From contig NZ_CP116384.1 in NCBI RefSeq assembly GCF_028201475.1, positions 868,001-932,000 of the forward strand: DNA of 64,000 nt, given 5' to 3'. A model generated the notes under the pieces. The model searched no databases. It saw only the letters and a program-made list of their open reading frames with translations, and had not been told where the DNA came from. The position numbers and the translations under genes are program-made. Below, one piece after another: positions 63,716 to 64,000 of this stretch; position 1 is the stretch's first letter, and every line of letters begins with the position of its first letter. This DNA is from Vibrio sp. SCSIO 43137 (GTDB taxonomy: Bacteria; Pseudomonadota; Gammaproteobacteria; Enterobacterales; Vibrionaceae).

Positions 63716-64000
63716 TTAAGCTTTATTAACCTGAAACTCTGCTACTGCGCTGTCCATCTCTATGGCCTGGCTTGATACCGAATCTACTTCCGCTAAACAG
63801 TGCTGGGCTGACAGGGTATTGCTATCCGATATTTTGTTCAGGTCACCAATGGATGTACTGACCTGATTCATCACCGCACCCTGCTCTTCGATAGCAGAAG
63901 CGATTCTTTCTGAATTAGCCTGAATATCATCCATATCAGTAATTATCTGGCCTAAGCTTTCGTCAAGGGCGATAGAAGCAGAAAGGGTTTGCTGACCTTG
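63716..64000 (-). CDS. Methyl-accepting chemotaxis protein, C-terminal part (runs off window)
   Basis: The last 95 codons of a chemoreceptor continuing past the right edge. DDIQANSERIASAIEEQGAV followed by QVSTSIGDLNKISDSN is the usual C-terminal methylation-helix region of MCPs. Nothing can be said about its sensor. A 257-bp AT-rich gap separates it from the 5'-nucleotidase-like gene. Confidence 0.85.
   Translation of the reverse strand, partial: QGQQTLSASIALDESLGQIITDMDDIQANSERIASAIEEQGAVMNQVSTSIGDLNKISDSNTLSAQHCLAEVDSVSSQAIEMDSAVAEFQVNKA

Overview
The window looks like a chromosomal segment of a marine member of the Vibrionaceae. The evidence is a ToxR/ToxS pair beside an OmpU-type porin, a four-gene fumarate reductase operon of the gammaproteobacterial type, a DUF3015/DUF4105 envelope operon, many c-di-GMP and chemotaxis genes, and AT-rich intergenic DNA. 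Genus and species cannot be fixed from the sequence alone.

Layout. 1-8 kb: partial guaC, a DUF2301 membrane protein, the NAD(P)HX repair enzyme, a receiver-CheC/PAS pair and two divergent c-di-GMP-type proteins, at least one with a degenerate GGDEF domain. 8-22 kb: a C4-dicarboxylate (anaerobic respiration type) region. It holds an orphan TctA permease, a fumarase/aspartase-superfamily lyase with an export signal, frdABCD, a CitT/TtdT-like permease, a frameshifted LysR regulator, an INDY-type permease and NAD-malic enzyme. Three of these genes share an inverted-repeat box, TTGCA-N5-TGCAA, about 140-160 bp upstream, suggesting one regulon. 22-26 kb: cysteine desulfidase, RidA and an amino-acid symporter, a coherent Cys/Ser degradation set. 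26-34 kb: a YejM-like sulfatase-fold protein, a three-gene transport operon (48-residue membrane protein, EamA, Na+/solute symporter), a frameshifted AraC regulator and a glycine amidinotransferase-like enzyme. 34-47 kb: RstAB-like two-component system, envelope proteins, a Cache-domain protein that looks like a pseudo-histidine kinase, toxRS, ompU, a PACE efflux gene.

47.8-60 kb is an accessory region that starts just after a tRNA-Gly(UCC) gene. Two defective copies of one IS3-family element in inverted orientation bracket about 8.9 kb. That segment holds an orphan type IV pilin, periplasmic solute-binding proteins, a chemoreceptor, a diguanylate cyclase, a decayed GDSL lipase and an 8-copy heptamer repeat. 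The right IS3 copy carries an inserted IS30-family element and truncates the genes on both sides. 60-64 kb: a TorS-like/GGDEF cyclase, a 5'-nucleotidase-like protein whose metal site looks eroded, and a chemoreceptor running off the window.

The best candidate for an undescribed system is the exported lyase, its orphan TctA partner and the shared box linking it to two dicarboxylate carriers next to fumarate reductase. A plausible but untested model is periplasmic release of a C4-dicarboxylate (for example fumarate), its uptake by the DASS carriers and its reduction by Frd.
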